Source: Pachypanchax playfairii
Taxonomy: Eukaryota > Chordata > Actinopteri > Cyprinodontiformes > Aplocheilidae
Assembly: GCA_006937955.1 (NCBI GenBank)
Contig: SSNP01000155.1
Span: 179,548-243,547, forward strand
Reading direction: 5' to 3'
DNA: 64,000 nucleotides
Shown here: one piece after another, positions 1 to 10,517 of the stretch
How positions within the stretch are numbered: the stretch's first letter is position 1
Layout: each line of letters opens with the position of its first letter
Notes under the pieces: generated by a model
Told to the model about the DNA's origin: nothing
What the model saw: the letters and a program-made list of their open reading frames with translations, nothing else
Databases searched by the model: none
Made by a program: the position numbers and the translations under genes

Positions 1-204
1 CTCAACCTGATAGAGCATCTTTGGGATGTGGTGGAACAGCTTCGTGTCCTGGATGTACATCCCATAAATCTCCATCAACTGTAAGATGCTATCCGATCAA
101 TATGGACCAACATTTCTAAAGAATGCTTTCAGCACCTTGTTGAATCAATGTCACGTAGAATTAAAGCAGTTCTGAAGGTGAAAGGAGGTCAAACACCGTA
201 TTAG
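1..204 (+). pseudogene. Tc1/mariner transposase, C-terminal remnant
   Basis: The frame starting at base 1 gives the C-terminal end of a Tc1-like transposase. It contains LIEHLWDVV, which corresponds to the motif around the third catalytic acidic residue (E of DDE), and then the C-terminal helices with a terminal GGQTPY. An in-frame TAA at 82-84 replaces what is normally a glutamine codon, and the frame then runs cleanly to TAG at 202-204. The rest of the gene lies outside the window, so I cannot tell whether there are other lesions. One stop codon makes this copy non-functional. It belongs to a different Tc1 subfamily from the intact copy at 19.2-20.8 kb, because the C-terminal sequences differ. 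Confidence 0.75.
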
Positions 205-207
205 TAT

Positions 208-241
208 GGTGTTCCTAATAATACTTTAGGTGAGTGTATAT
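208..241 (+). repeat. Tc1 3' terminal inverted repeat remnant
   Basis: Directly after the transposase stop comes GGTGTTCCTAATAA and then GGTGAGTGTAT, which resembles the terminal repeat of fish Tc1 elements that follows this type of C-terminus. The middle is altered and no partner end is in the window. Confidence 0.5.
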
Positions 242-261
242 TGAGTACTGTGTATTTTTTA

Positions 262-615
262 AATTTATTTCCTATATTAATCCCTCTTGGGGAAATTCAG
301 CTCTGCATTTAACCCATTCTCACCGTGAGGTGAGAAGCAGAGGGCAGCAATCTTGAACAGCTCCCAGGGGCAGTTGCAGGGTTCAGTATCTTGCCCAAGG
401 ATACTTCGACACATAGCCTCCTGCCGGGACTTGGGATCAAGCTCTGGTTTCCCGATCGGATGGTGACATCCTTCCCAACAGACTACAAATGCCCCGAGGC
501 AGCGGCGGGTTCAATATCTTGCCCATGGATACTTTGTCTTGCCGGCACCAGGGATTGAACCTGCCATCTTTCGAACTAAGGGCGATCGCCCTTCCGCTAG
601 ATTACATCGCCCGCC
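262..615 (-). mobile_element. tRNA-derived SINE, possibly dimeric
   Basis: Read on the minus strand, the head carries a pol III A-box-like sequence (about 606-594) and a good B box, GGTTCAATCCC (561-551). The minus-strand 3' end reads CTGAATTTCCCC followed by a GGGATTAAT tail near 275-302, like the LINE-type tail of many fish SINEs. Two related segments, from 381 (GTTCAGTATCTTGCCCAAGG) and from 509 (GTTCAATATCTTGCCCATGG), suggest two head-body units joined about 128 bp apart. No target duplication could be assigned. Confidence 0.6.
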
Positions 616-1289
616 AAATTGAGTCAGTAACAGGCTTTACAGTGGTATAAGACTTATCGCCAAGAAGAATTCTTACAATGAACAAATAACCCACAAAACA
701 CAAAGGTCTTTGTTTAAATAGTTTTTATTTACACATGCCTCTGCTGTCTGTTTAACTAGACAGCTGTAGACCAAGGGCTTTTAAGAATTTAGCAACACAA
801 AGAATTGTAATGCAACTAAAATTAGACCTTGAGAAGGCTCACAACTGTTTACCTAGAAGAATTGTTGTGAGGGATAGTCTCAAGGGCAACGCACGGCGCC
901 GCGTTTTCTGACGCACGATAACGGCGCACGTCAAATTACACCAGATCGCCGCTAAGCCGGGCGTCATTTCCCCGCATTTTCTAACGGTGAATTGACAGAA
1001 TGGGTGAGTAGCTATTTGTTTTTATAAATACCTTGGCCGCAGTATGGAAAAAAAAAAACTAGTCAAATAATAATGAGGAGATTGGGGGTCGTAGAGCTCT
1101 GGGTACTTACTTAGACGCTCCTCGTCCATCATTGAGAGTTTTTTTTTACAGTCAAATAGCACCGCTAAGTGGTTATGCTAGGAGATGCAGGAGACGCCCG
1201 CTTTAAGCGTAGAAGACGAAACTATGGGTGCTCGATAGCGATTCGATGGCGGTTATCGCCCGTGTTTTTCCAGGATCATCGCAGCCACT
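616..1289. other. No recognised gene; CpG-rich patch
   Basis: There is no convincing coding frame. A CpG-dense patch lies at about 885-985 (CGCACGGCGCCGCG and similar) inside otherwise AT-rich sequence. Scattered splice-like signals are not strong enough to call exons. Confidence 0.4.
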
Positions 1290-1700
1290 CATGCTCCTTG
1301 TGCTTTCCTGAGTCTTTCTCCGAGTTCTGTACACCTGGGCTCAAAGAACTCGTCTCTCCGTCTCCATCAGCCTGCTGGCTCTCTTCTGCCCTGCTCACTC
1401 AGCACCCCGTCCTGCACATCATCTCCCTGCACAGACAGTTTCTCAGCAAGATCTAACTGCCTCCTCCAAACCAGCTGCCTCTTCTGCATCAGTAAGTCTC
1501 GCACTCTCCAGATCAATCATTCTTCTCCGAGTTTGCCTGAGTCTAACATCTCCTGTCCTTTACAGATCCCGGTTCCCTCCTGTGCTGCTGATCTCATCCC
1601 TGTTCTCATTCCCTGTAAAAATAAACCTGTTTACGTCTTTTAACTTGTGTCCGTGCCTGAGTTCTGCATGTGGGTCAGGAAGATCTCGGAGCCCATGACA
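1290..1700 (+). mobile_element. LTR-like sequence (Ty3/gypsy-type 3' LTR?)
   Basis: The segment has the organisation I associate with fish gypsy LTR transcripts. It has a C/T-rich leader, a donor-like GTAAGT near 1493 and an acceptor-like CCTTTACAG near 1565. AATAAA follows at 1620-1625, then a GTCCGTGCCTGAGTTCTG stretch, ending GCCCATGACA at 1700. No internal gag or pol is adjacent and the 5' boundary is uncertain. The 3' exon of a degraded host gene is an alternative. Confidence 0.3.
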
Positions 1701-3419
1701 TCTAGATCATAATCTAAAGAAAATGATCTGAGATACAAGAGGCTGAAATGAATTAAGCCAACGTCAGCCTCAGGAATATGAGCTCTGTCACAGGGAAGAA
1801 CCTGAAGTAGCACCACTGCATCAATAAGAGTCAGCTGACATGTTTTGAGTATCGGGTCAGGATGCTTCACGTTGGAGTTGTTTTGGTTACACCCCTTTGT
1901 GAGGAGAACTCAGGTCAGAACCCACTTGAGGGCTAGACATGACAAGAAGCAGTAGGAAAAACGGGGGCTTTGACTCTGAACCTCCTACAAACTAAATCTA
2001 ACTTTTTTAACTAATAGCACATTTACCATTATATTAGTAAAATCCCTTATAATAAAGCTGAGGTTGCTTAGCCTTTGTGCTCTGGTTGATGGGTGGTTAA
2101 CAGAATGAGCTACAAATGAAGGTTTTGCTAAAAATATTATCAATAATTGGATGCACTGATATGAGCTTTGGCACAATTTGAAAATAGAAGAAAAAAGCAG
2201 TTGAGTACTATCATAGAATAATATAGACACCAAAGCTTTAACACATCCGTGCTTGTGTGAGGCAGTCAGACTAATGTGTGTGACCTATAGTGCTAGCTTA
2301 CGGCACTGAGAACATTAGTGGTTCAGATTGAAACAAATGAAGACAGGTCTTCACTTAGTCACAGTCAGCTGGAGCCGGGCAATAATAACACAGAGACGGA
2401 GAGGAAGGGAACCGGTATGTGTGTGAATGTGTGTGTGCATGTTTGAGATTATAACTATATTCAGAGCATATTTTGTATCTTTTGTATTTATGAGGTATGA
2501 GAGTATGAACATGTGTTTTTGTTTTAATGCTTCATTAGTTAAAATTAACAGCATAGGTGCTTTTTGTTTGTTACATGAAACATCTTATGGTGTACATGGG
2601 ACGTTTTTGTCTTATGTATTGTACACATGTTCAAACGTATTTTCACACCCTGCATATTGTGTGTCTGTGTGTGTTTTTTAGTTAGAGACAGTGAATAATA
2701 TATTCAGGTGGAGATGATGATGAGAACCTTCAGGGCTTTTCTGATGAGAACCATGTGAATTAAAAATTGACATTACAAGTCGTACCTAAGACAAATGTAT
2801 TCTCTGTGACACTCATTATCATGTGCATTTTGGGAACACGTGTGTCTGTGTGTGTACTGTGTGTCCATGTGTGTGTCTGTGCAAAAGCATGAAATTCTAA
2901 GTGGTTTGCTGTTATTAAAGTAATGTTATTAGTTGTGATGTATGACATTTTAGTGATTAAGTACGTTTATCTGTCATTGTTCTTGGTATAAAAACTGTCT
3001 GCAGGGCTCATTCACAGTGTAATGTCTTTGCATGTTTTCACACCCTGCTGCTTGAATTCATTTAATCCAGATTACTCTTAAATGTAAAATATCACCTGGA
3101 CTGTGATCCAAACAGGCACTTTGTTGGCCAGCACATAAAACTGTTTACAGCCCAGACTCAGATGAATTTTTAGCATGAGAACACTTGGTTTGGTTTTAGT
3201 TATCTGAAGTACTTGGTAGAATCCTAACTCTATGATGTAGTTATATTCATGTAAATATAAACAGTTTATATGAAATGTTTGTAAATGTGCAATCACCATT
3301 TTAAAAAATCTTCCCTTGTTGGACTCTAATGCACAGCTGTTTCAATTTGTTTACTTTTTCTTTTAGACAATGTATGATATTGTTATAAACAAACAACACT
3401 TTTAGATTTTTCAGATTCA
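1701..3419. other. AT-rich sequence with no recognised gene
   Basis: Only short frames occur here, without recognisable domains. Short TG/CA-rich patches lie near 2415-2445 and 2840-2880. No tRNA, rRNA or clear transposon terminus was seen. Confidence 0.4.
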
Positions 3420-4795
3420 TATATTTAATGACCACACAGCAGTAGCTGGAATTTGTTTCTGGTACAACATGACATGCTCACATCTCTGTATCAGACACTC
3501 AACAACACGATAGAAACATCAGATAGTGGTTTGGTTTAGTGTCTGTACAGCTGTTAAATCTGACTGATTTTGTTGGCAGAGACCTGCAGCACCTTCCAGA
3601 AGGTAGTAGAGTGAACAGGTGATATGCAGGATGAGAGGGTTCCGTGGTGATTTTTACTATGGTACAGTGTGTCAATAGAAGGTAGGGTGTGACCAGTAAT
3701 TTTGGATGATTTGTCTATCATGCGTTGTAGTTTTTTGTGTGATGTGAGTCCAGATTTCCATACCAGACTATTATGGATGAGGTGAGTATGCTTTGGATGA
3801 TGGCCGTGTAGAACTGGAGCAGGATGTCATGTCTGACCCTAAATTTTCTAAACTGTCTAAGAAAGAATAATCTTTTATTGGCTTTTTTGTAGATTTGATC
3901 TGACTGGTGTTTTCATGAGTGTACCTAAAAATTTAAAAGACTCAGTGATGGTGATAGGCTGGGTGGAGATGGAGATGCGTGTTTTGTAGGTGCGTGAACT
4001 TGAGAAGTCAGTAATGAGTTCCTGTGTTTTTGATGTATTAAGTTACAGGGTTAGGGTTAGTTATTGTACCAAGGGACTGCTTGGGCGACCTGTTCATGAT
4101 AATGGTGTTTGATATTGTCAGTGATGAGTGCAATTATGGTGGTGTCATCTGAATATTTGAGGATGTGAACTGAACTGTGGGTGGATATAATGGTGTTTGG
4201 ATAGATGGAAAAAAGCCACGGGGAGAGAACACAACCTGTACGGGCACCTGTAGGGTCAGGGGTTGGGACAGGAGGTTACCCATCCTGACTCTCTGTGTCC
4301 TTTGAGACAGGAAGTTGAGGATCCAGTGGGGGAGTGTGGTGCCAAAGTCCATGTCCATGAGTTTTTTGAAGAGATTAGCCGGGTTGATTGTATTAAAAGC
4401 AGAGCTGAAATCGATGAATAGTATCCGGGCATCGGTATGGGGGAGTTCCAGGTGTTGCATGATATAATGAATAGTCATGTTTATTGCATCATCAACCGAT
4501 CTATGATTCTGGTAAGCAAACTGATGCCTGTCCATGAAGAAGGAGGTGAGTTCTTTCAGGTGAGTAAGTAAAATATGTTCAGATGATTTCATTATAATGG
4601 AAGTGAGAGCTACTGGTTTGTAGTCATTAAGGCCAGATGTTTTATTGGATTTGGGTACTGGAATGATAACAAAATCCTTAAAACAGCTGGGAACAATACA
4701 CTGAATGAGGAAACTATTGAAGATGAAAGTGAAGATGGAGGCTAGCTGGGCTGCACAGTGCTTCAGATCAGCTGGCAAGCCTCACGGCCGCCATC
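3420..4795 (-). pseudogene. Jockey-superfamily (Rex1/CR1-like) LINE reverse transcriptase, broken
   Basis: The minus strand encodes the central part of a non-LTR reverse transcriptase. In order: PADLKHCAAQLA (about 4776), LNDYKPVALTS, a HQFAYQNHRSVDDA block, the first catalytic region LFIDFSSAFNTI, and WILNFLSQRTQRVRMGN. The frame then shifts. CVLSPWLFSIY and the second catalytic region YSDDT follow in another frame, with SDD where ADD is usual. Below about 4130 further stops occur, but RT C-terminal sequence with SGLTSHKKLQRM-like segments can still be followed toward about 3560. The copy is 5'-truncated at about 4795, where it abuts a Tc1 fragment. It cannot make a functional polymerase. 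The endonuclease fragment at 42.6-43.7 kb may belong to the same family. Confidence 0.8.
4040..4062 (+). repeat. Short telomere-like patch inside LINE
   Basis: Two adjacent TTAGGG units (GGGTTAGGGTTAG) sit where the LINE reading frame would normally continue, as if a short insertion had replaced LINE codons. Confidence 0.4.
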
Positions 4796-4799
4796 ATTG

Positions 4800-4975
4800 A
4801 TCGATTTGTAGAACAATGACATGGTTACTAACTGCTGACAAGGTGAGGTAACAGTCTTCTTGTGGCATCATCTTTTTTGGGATGGAGCACTTTGAAGGCT
4901 GTCTCGGACATTTCCTGTTATATGAAACTTAGCTTTCAGTTTGGAGATGGTACGAGAACTAACTTCAAATAATTC
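4800..4975 (-). pseudogene. Tc1-like transposase N-terminal HTH fragment
   Basis: The minus-strand translation gives EVSSRTISKLKAKFHITGNV, which reads like the DNA-recognition helix of a paired-like Tc1 transposase domain. After a frameshift comes IPKKMMPQEDCYLTLSA, which matches the linker that usually follows (the GRPKK-TPQED type). The remnant is bounded by the LINE at 4795 and by a TTAA MITE inserted at 4976-4979. The opposite flank of that MITE (from 6439) should therefore hold more of the same Tc1, but I could not recognise it there. No catalytic domain is present. Confidence 0.55.
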
Positions 4976-4979
4976 TTAA

Positions 4980-6434
4980 AGAGTCCCTTCCATTAAAAAC
5001 AGTTTTTCTGAGGTTTCTGTTGAATATTTTAGCTCCACAGGTGTTCTTACCTTCATAGTGGGTGAAAACAGGTCAACAACTTCTCTTTCAGTTTTAATCT
5101 CTCAAACTACGCAGGTGGTGATAAAACCCGAGTTCTCCCGAGTTCTAACGGCCTGTATCTGTTTCATCACAACTCCTTTGTTCGTTAGTATTCATCAGCT
5201 CCTGCAGTTGAAACCACACCTAGCATGCTGCTGGCTAAAAGCTGTTAGCATAAGACGTCGCAAACAGGAAAAGAGAACGTCTGATGTTACCATGCGCAGC
5301 GGGGCAGGAAACAGTATTCTTTGCTCTCATAGGCTAGTTTGTTAGCCAATCAGAGTCCAGCAAATTCGAATAATGAATATGAACGAGCTGCTGCTCGAGG
5401 CCTGACGGAAGGAGCCGGAACCACCTGAATTTTAATGCAGACAGATTAAAAGGTCTGTTAATCAGTGTTTCCTGATGTTTTTTAACTATAACATGTTTCA
5501 TATTACTGGTTAATACTTAAAGGTGGTATGTGGAACTTGGAACACAATAACAACAGCATAAAGCCTTCAGCGATCTGGGTGCCAGGCACGTTAACCCCCC
5601 CCGCGCATGCGCGCTCCAATGCTCAGGTCGACCAATATTCCTCACCAAACCCACTCTGATCCCCGATCCGAGCAAGACAATAAAATATCATGAGTTCAGT
5701 TCACTAATCATGCTCTCCAGCCCCGCTGATCACACACTGACTCTGATAAAAGCAGCTCCTACCTGTTTGAAGCTCAGTCATCGATTCAGTCCATGTTAAA
5801 GAGTTCATAGTTGCACCGCGGCTCCAAAACTTCCTGCAGTCCCTCTTAAGATCTTCTTTCCTCCTCACACACCATCCTGCACGCCCCACTAATCCAATAA
5901 AATAAAAAAACAATAAAATCCTCCGTGGTGTGTTTTCCAGTCGAAAAAGTGGCCCGAAGCTCCTCCACTTCACCAACATGTAGCTCTATGTTAGCTTAGC
6001 AGCTAATGAAAAACGTTTCCACACAGAACTTGGGAAACCTCAGAGGAATCACCTATAGCAAGTAAATAATGTATATAATCACCACATGTCCCCGGTGCTT
6101 CCAGCTGCTTGACCTGCAGACTCCACAGTACCAGCCTCACTGTACTGGAGTATTTACGGTATTAGGCAACCCAAAATGGTGCCCGCTGCTCTGCCAGCTA
6201 TTGGCTGGTAGATGTAAACAAAATGCCAACTTCGTGCCCATCAAAATTAATATTTTATAATACTTTACTTCAAATATAATTTTAAAGGAAATGCTGTAGC
6301 CTATTTTCATTCTACAACCCTCTAAACACCCAGTGGAGGTTTTATTTTGTTATAAATATTGCTTTTAATGAAAATATTCCATATACCACCTTTAAGAAAT
6401 AACCACAAAGTCCTGAAATTTGTATGAAATGGCT
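4980..6434 (+). mobile_element. TTAA-target MITE family 1, copy A (with nested element)
   Basis: This is a non-autonomous element of about 580 bp once the nested insertion is removed. The left end is TTAA then AGAGTCCCTTCC, and the right end is degraded, ATGAAATGGCT then TTAA (6435-6438). Copies at 9097-9668 and 34836-35778 share the body and the AGAGTCC termini and are also flanked by TTAA, which fits a 4-bp TTAA target duplication of piggyBac type. No transposase is encoded; the short open frame inside it is shared only because the copies are homologous. Confidence 0.75.
5521..6391. mobile_element. Nested 871-bp TTAA element (TIR AGGTGGTATGTGGAA)
   Basis: The insertion interrupts the host MITE exactly at a TTAA, which is present on both sides (5517-5520 and 6392-6395). 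The termini are inverted repeats: AGGTGGTATGTGGAA on the left and the complement of AGGTGGTATATGGAA on the right (14 of 15 matching). Removing the insert plus one TTAA restores ...ATACTTAAGAAATAACC, the sequence seen in the other MITE copies. No transposase frame is visible. It contains a perfect GCGCATGCGC palindrome near 5602. Confidence 0.85.
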
Positions 6435-6438
6435 TTAA

Positions 6439-6746
6439 TGTTGCCCAGTTGCATAAATTCAATCTAGATCACTGAGCTTGACTTGCTTGGAGCAGACACC
6501 AACTGACCACTACAACAAGGTCAATGCTCACAAGTTGTGCTAATCAGGCACTAACCAAACACCTGATTGTCATCACCTGGAGTTCTAAATAAGCTCTAAA
6601 TAAGAATAAATAGCAGAATAAGCTGTTTGACGTTAACAGGTATGGGTGCAACCCACAAACTCGACTCTGCTGCTCAATCCACAAATGTATTTTCCCAGAA
6701 ATGCGGCTCCACTTAAGATTTATTGCCATGAAACATTGTTATAACC
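6439..6746. other. Unassigned flank of the nested MITE
   Basis: By position this should continue the Tc1 remnant interrupted by the MITE, but no transposase motif could be read. No other gene is seen. Confidence 0.3.
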
Positions 6747-6959
6747 CACAGGTGTCAAACTCCAGGCCTCGAGGACCCCTATCCTACATGTTTCGAATGT
6801 TTCTCTGCTTCTACACACCTGATAAAGATGAATAGATCATTAACAAGCTTCTGCAGGATTTACTGAAATGCAGAGGATTTGAATCAGGTGTGTAGAAACA
6901 GGGAAACATCTAAAACATGCAGGATAGTGGCCCTTGAGGCCTGAAGTTTGACACCCCTG
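6747..6959. mobile_element. 213-bp hAT-type MITE
   Basis: A perfect 8-bp target duplication, TTATAACC, flanks the element (6739-6746 and 6960-6967). The ends are inverted: CACAGGTGTCAAACTCCAGG on the left and the complement of CAGGGGTGTCAAACTTCAGG on the right. An 8-bp duplication with CAGGGGTGTC-type ends is typical of non-autonomous hAT elements in fish. There is no coding capacity. Confidence 0.88.
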
Positions 6960-6973
6960 TTATAACCAATAAA

Positions 6974-7180
6974 TTCCATCCATTTTCTGAACCTGCTTCT
7001 TCCTTTTCAGGGTCGCAGAGGGCTGGTGCCGATCTCCAGCAGTCTTTGGGCCAGAGGTGGGGGGACACCCTGGACAGATCGCCAATCCATCAACAAATCT
7101 ATTTGCATACTTTATGCTTTAGTTGTATGAACACCACAACATTTGTATTGGCTGCTGTACACATCACAGGGCCTGAACAT
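6974..7180 (+). repeat. Dispersed fish repeat (TCCATCCATTTTCTGAACC type), interrupted
   Basis: The stretch TCCATCCATTTTCTGAACC, then GGGTCGCAGAGGG, GACACCCTGGACAG and CGCCAATCCATCA is a familiar dispersed repeat in teleost genomes. Its expected continuation ATCACAGGGCC appears about 70 bp later (7162), so unrelated AT-rich sequence has been inserted at about 7093-7161. Confidence 0.55.
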
Positions 7181-8253
7181 TACAAAAAAGTTTGGTACCC
7201 TATGTTGCTCTACTCTGGCAGAAAGAATAAAAAAGCCGGGCGGGACTGAGTAGGTACCAGTGGAAAAGTGTCATAATAAACAACAAAACCTCACAAATCC
7301 CAATATCAAAATAAATTTCAGTGGATCAACAGAAAACATAAATGCAGCAGAAACTGCTTTACCTGCAGCTGTAGTTAACAGTGTTAAAACCTCGGCTGAC
7401 GATGTTCACATCACACAGAAAGACATGTACTATGTGTTTAGTATGAAAACAACCTATAGTCTGCTCGCACTGCTGCTACAAACATTAAAAATGGTAAACA
7501 TTTCTAACAACAGCATGAACTGAGGGATGAGCTTAGGAGTGATACTCTCTGAAGCTCGTCACAGAGGAATGAGTGTCAGACACGTTGTTATCACCTGTCT
7601 GTGTGGCATCACTTCATGAGGGACAGAAACTGCTCGTACATACCAGCATGTCTCTTGTGGAGAAGGTTTGGACTTATTCCCTCTCTATAAATCAATGTCA
7701 AATCCTGATGAAGACTGTATGTGACTTCCAGGCAATTATCACATAGGTTGAACACGTATGTAGACATACAAAGTGACTGGTAGTCAATTATCACAGTGAG
7801 GCCATTTCATTTTCACTCTCTGTCAATTTAACACCTGAGAGGACAGAGTAGGAGAAGCAGGAAGGCCTATGAGGACAAGCTATCTGTAGCAGAGACACTG
7901 CAGCATTAGAAAAATGGCTGACAATACAGCAATAACATAATAATTAGTGTCATTGAAACTTTTCTCTCAAAAATTCTGAAAAATTGAAAAATAATCTGTT
8001 CATAATCATGATTGCTCTTTACACTCACTGCTCTGGATGCTCCTAGTCCTGTTCCCTCAGCTGTGTCCTCACCAGTCCTCAGTCTCTGCAGCTGGTATCT
8101 GTTCCTGCAGTCAGCTGACAGGTTGTTGTTGGACTCCCAGCCTCTGCCACATGTTGGGATCTGGTTTATAACAATGTAGTTTTACTTTACCTCCATGTTT
8201 TAGTTGTTAACTAATAATTGTTACATCCGTCAGGATGTAATGTTTTTATCAAG

Positions 8254-8255
<2 letters not shown>
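7181..8255. other. No recognised gene
   Basis: Short frames only, with no domain signature. No transposon termini were recognised. Confidence 0.35.

Positions 8256-8256
<1 letters not shown>

Positions 8257-8303
<47 letters not shown>
8257..8303 (+). repeat. (TGTC)n microsatellite
   Basis: About 11 consecutive TGTC units, followed directly by GAACAGGATAACTCAAACAC, a sequence that often flanks TGTC runs in mobile repeats of aquatic animals. Confidence 0.9.
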
Positions 8304-8415
8304 GAACAGGATAACTCAAACACTCCTGGATGGATTTTCATGACATTTATTACTGGATCCAGACGGTGATCCAGATCACCACCAATTCTGAAAATGTCCT
8401 CAAAATCCATTCAAG
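8304..8415 (+). repeat. Dispersed repeat flanking the TGTC run
   Basis: AACAGGATAACTCAAACACT, then TGGATGGATTTTCATGACAT and GGTGATCCAGATCACCACC form the usual body of this TGTC-associated repeat, ending where the CAGACAGACACACAGT array begins. It may be a MITE- or Helitron-like non-autonomous element. No termini could be proven. Confidence 0.45.
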
Positions 8416-8600
8416 ACACACGGTCAGACAGACAGACACACAGTCAGACAGACAGACACACAGTCAGACAGACAGACACACAGTCAGACACACAGTCAGA
8501 CAGACAGACACACAATCAGACAGACAGACACACAGTCAGACAGACAGACACACAGACAGACACACAGTCAGACAGACAGACACACGGTCAGACAGACAGG
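8416..8600 (+). repeat. CAGACAGACACACAGT minisatellite
   Basis: About 11 imperfect units of a 16-bp motif built from CAGA and CACA. Two overlapping stop-free frames (up to 112 codons) arise only from this low complexity and are not called as genes. Confidence 0.9.
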
Positions 8601-8603
8601 TAC

Positions 8604-9092
8604 CTAACAAGAGGCTACAGATGAAAGTAGAAACTCAGCATGTTTTAGGACATGATATTCAGTGCTGAGTCTTTCAGCAGCATGTGGTTTTTGTGTGTCT
8701 AACATATTTTGTGTTCTGCTAATGAGAACAAGACAACAGTTTCTGTATGTTTGTGATAAACAGCAATGTGTGTGTATATTTTTTTCTCTGATTAAAAAAC
8801 TTAATTCTAAAGATTCACACAGGGTGCAGTGAGAAATGTATACATCTTTCCCACAGGTGTCATCTTAACCAGGGACACTATGGACATGTCCCCAGCACTT
8901 TTTGGAATTGACCCTTTCATCCTTACCTGATTCGAGGGAGCCCTGGCTGCAGCTTGTGAATAAGTGGCAGGGACATGCCTTACCATGTATGGTAGGACAT
9001 TTTGTAATCACACGCTAGTTTCTACAGTCTGATGCGGATCCATTTACCTGTGCAGGCCTGACATTAACTAATGGTCCCAGGAGATAGCCTAT
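8604..9092. other. No recognised gene
   Basis: Nothing coding was recognised. The stretch ends at the TTAA that bounds the next MITE. Confidence 0.35.
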
Positions 9093-9096
9093 TTAA

Positions 9097-9668
9097 AGAG
9101 TCCATTTCATACACATTTCATGACTTTGTGGTTATTTCTTAAGTATTAACCAGTAATATGAAACATTTTATATCTAAAAAAAGATCAGGAAACACTGATT
9201 AACAGACCTTTCAATCTGTCTATGTTAAAATTCCGGTGGTTTCGGCTCCTTCCGTCAGGCTTCGAGCAGCAGCTTGTTCATATTTATTATTCAAATTTGC
9301 GGGTCTCTGATTGGCTAACAAACTAGCCTATGAGAGCAAAAAATACTGTTTCCTGTCCCGCTGCACATTGCAACATCAGACGTCGTGTCTTCCTGTTTGC
9401 TACGTCTTATGCTAACAGCTTTTAGCCAGCAGCATGCTAGGCGTGGTTTCAACTGCAGGAGCTGATGAATACTAACGAACAAAGGAGTTGTGATGAAACA
9501 GATACAGGCCGTTAGAACTCGGGTTTTATCACCACCTGCGTAGTTTGAGATTAAAACTGAAAGAGAAGTTGTTGACCTGTTTTCACCCACTATGAAGGTA
9601 AGAACACCTGTGGAGCTAAAATATTCAACAGAAACCTCAGAAAAACTGTTTTTAATGGAAGGGGGTCT
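9097..9668 (-). mobile_element. TTAA-target MITE family 1, copy B
   Basis: This is the cleanest copy of the family: 572 bp, flanked by TTAA at 9093-9096 and 9669-9672. The ends are AGAGTCCATTTCATAC and, on the other side, the complement of AGACCCCCTTCCATT. It lies in the opposite orientation to copy A and lacks the 871-bp nested insertion, so it gives the pre-insertion sequence of that site (ATTTCTTAAGTATTAACC on the plus strand). It has no coding capacity. Confidence 0.8.
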
Positions 9669-9724
9669 TTAATATACTTAAAAAAATGTAATTACATAAA
9701 ATATTCTTTAAGCCATGAGTCTGG

Positions 9725-10350
9725 TGGCTGCTCAATTATTCTCATCCTTTCCATCCTTTGGTAACATTCATCAACCCTGATCATCTCCACCTGTCCACAC
9801 CTTTTTATAAGGGGAGGTTCTCCAGTGTTCTTTGCTAGTCTGTTGTTTGCCTTGGTGCTGCAAAGATCAAGCTTTCTGTTCCTGAACGCTGTTTATCTGT
9901 TTTTGCTGATCCTAAGTAGTTCTGACCTGCCTGACTCTGCTTCCCACTTACTCCCTCCTGGATTTATGCGATTGTTTTCTGACCTGATGGATTTTGGACC
10001 TTTGAACCTTTGATTCTGGCTCCAGCCTGATCCCTGCTGGCCTTTGTCTGCCTACCCAAACCGTAAGTGACGTGCGTTTGTTTGCGGCTCTGATCTCTAG
10101 ATTACGGACTGTACCTGTCGACCCTGATTACCCCTGTCCCGTTCCTGGTTCCCGAATTATTTTGGCCAGATCACCGGCCTGGCGTCGCTAGCAGGAGCTA
10201 GCTTCTTTCTTCTAACTTAGGATACTCACCATTCTTGTCCACCCTCAGAAGTGTTCCATACATCACCTGGCCTGGGAGGTCTTCTGGCTCTGCAGTTTCA
10301 ATTAACATCATTTATCTGAGTGTGTGTCGCTCATTACTGGGTTTTACCTT
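9725..10350 (+). mobile_element. LTR-like sequence, possible solo LTR
   Basis: A TATA-like TTTTTATAAGG occurs at about 9801. It is followed by a pyrimidine-rich leader, a CCCAAACCGTAAGTGACG segment near 10057 with a donor-like GTAAGT, and a tail AACATCATTTATCTGAGTG then CATTACTGGG. This order resembles fish gypsy LTRs. A similar ATCCAAACCGTAAGC occurs at 60191 beside a gypsy RNase H remnant. No flanking pol or clear duplication was found, so the call is tentative. Confidence 0.35.
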
Positions 10351-10434
10351 ATTCTTTTCTGACATTAAAAACAATGGTAAATGAAAATAAAACCATATTT
10401 AATTTAGTTTAATTTTCAACATTTCAGAAGTGCA

Positions 10435-10452
10435 CACACTGCATGCTGGGAA
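10435..10452 (-). promoter_or_regulatory. ZNF143/Staf-like promoter motif
   Basis: The minus strand reads TTCCCAGCATGCAGTGTG, matching 16 of 18 positions of the Staf/ZNF143 consensus as I know it. This factor typically binds close to transcription starts of housekeeping genes. The site lies 66 bp before the candidate start codon at 10518. Confidence 0.45.
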
Positions 10453-10517
10453 ATCTGCAGCTTCATAACCTTTTTACCAATGCTACTTTAGTTTCTGAGG
10501 TATGAGTTTATATTTCG

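Noticed and set aside
1169..1456. 95-codon frame
   Set aside because: No domain or conserved motif; it overlaps the LTR-like leader.
2351..3299. Several 60-84 codon frames
   Set aside because: Expected by chance in AT-rich sequence; no domain features.
5058..5345. 95-codon frame MGENRSTTSLSV, repeated at 9315-9590
   Set aside because: Its presence at two places reflects MITE copies; the frames differ by indels and show no domain.
8330..8668. 112- and 76-codon RQTDTQSD frames
   Set aside because: Translation of the CAGACAGACACACAGT repeat.
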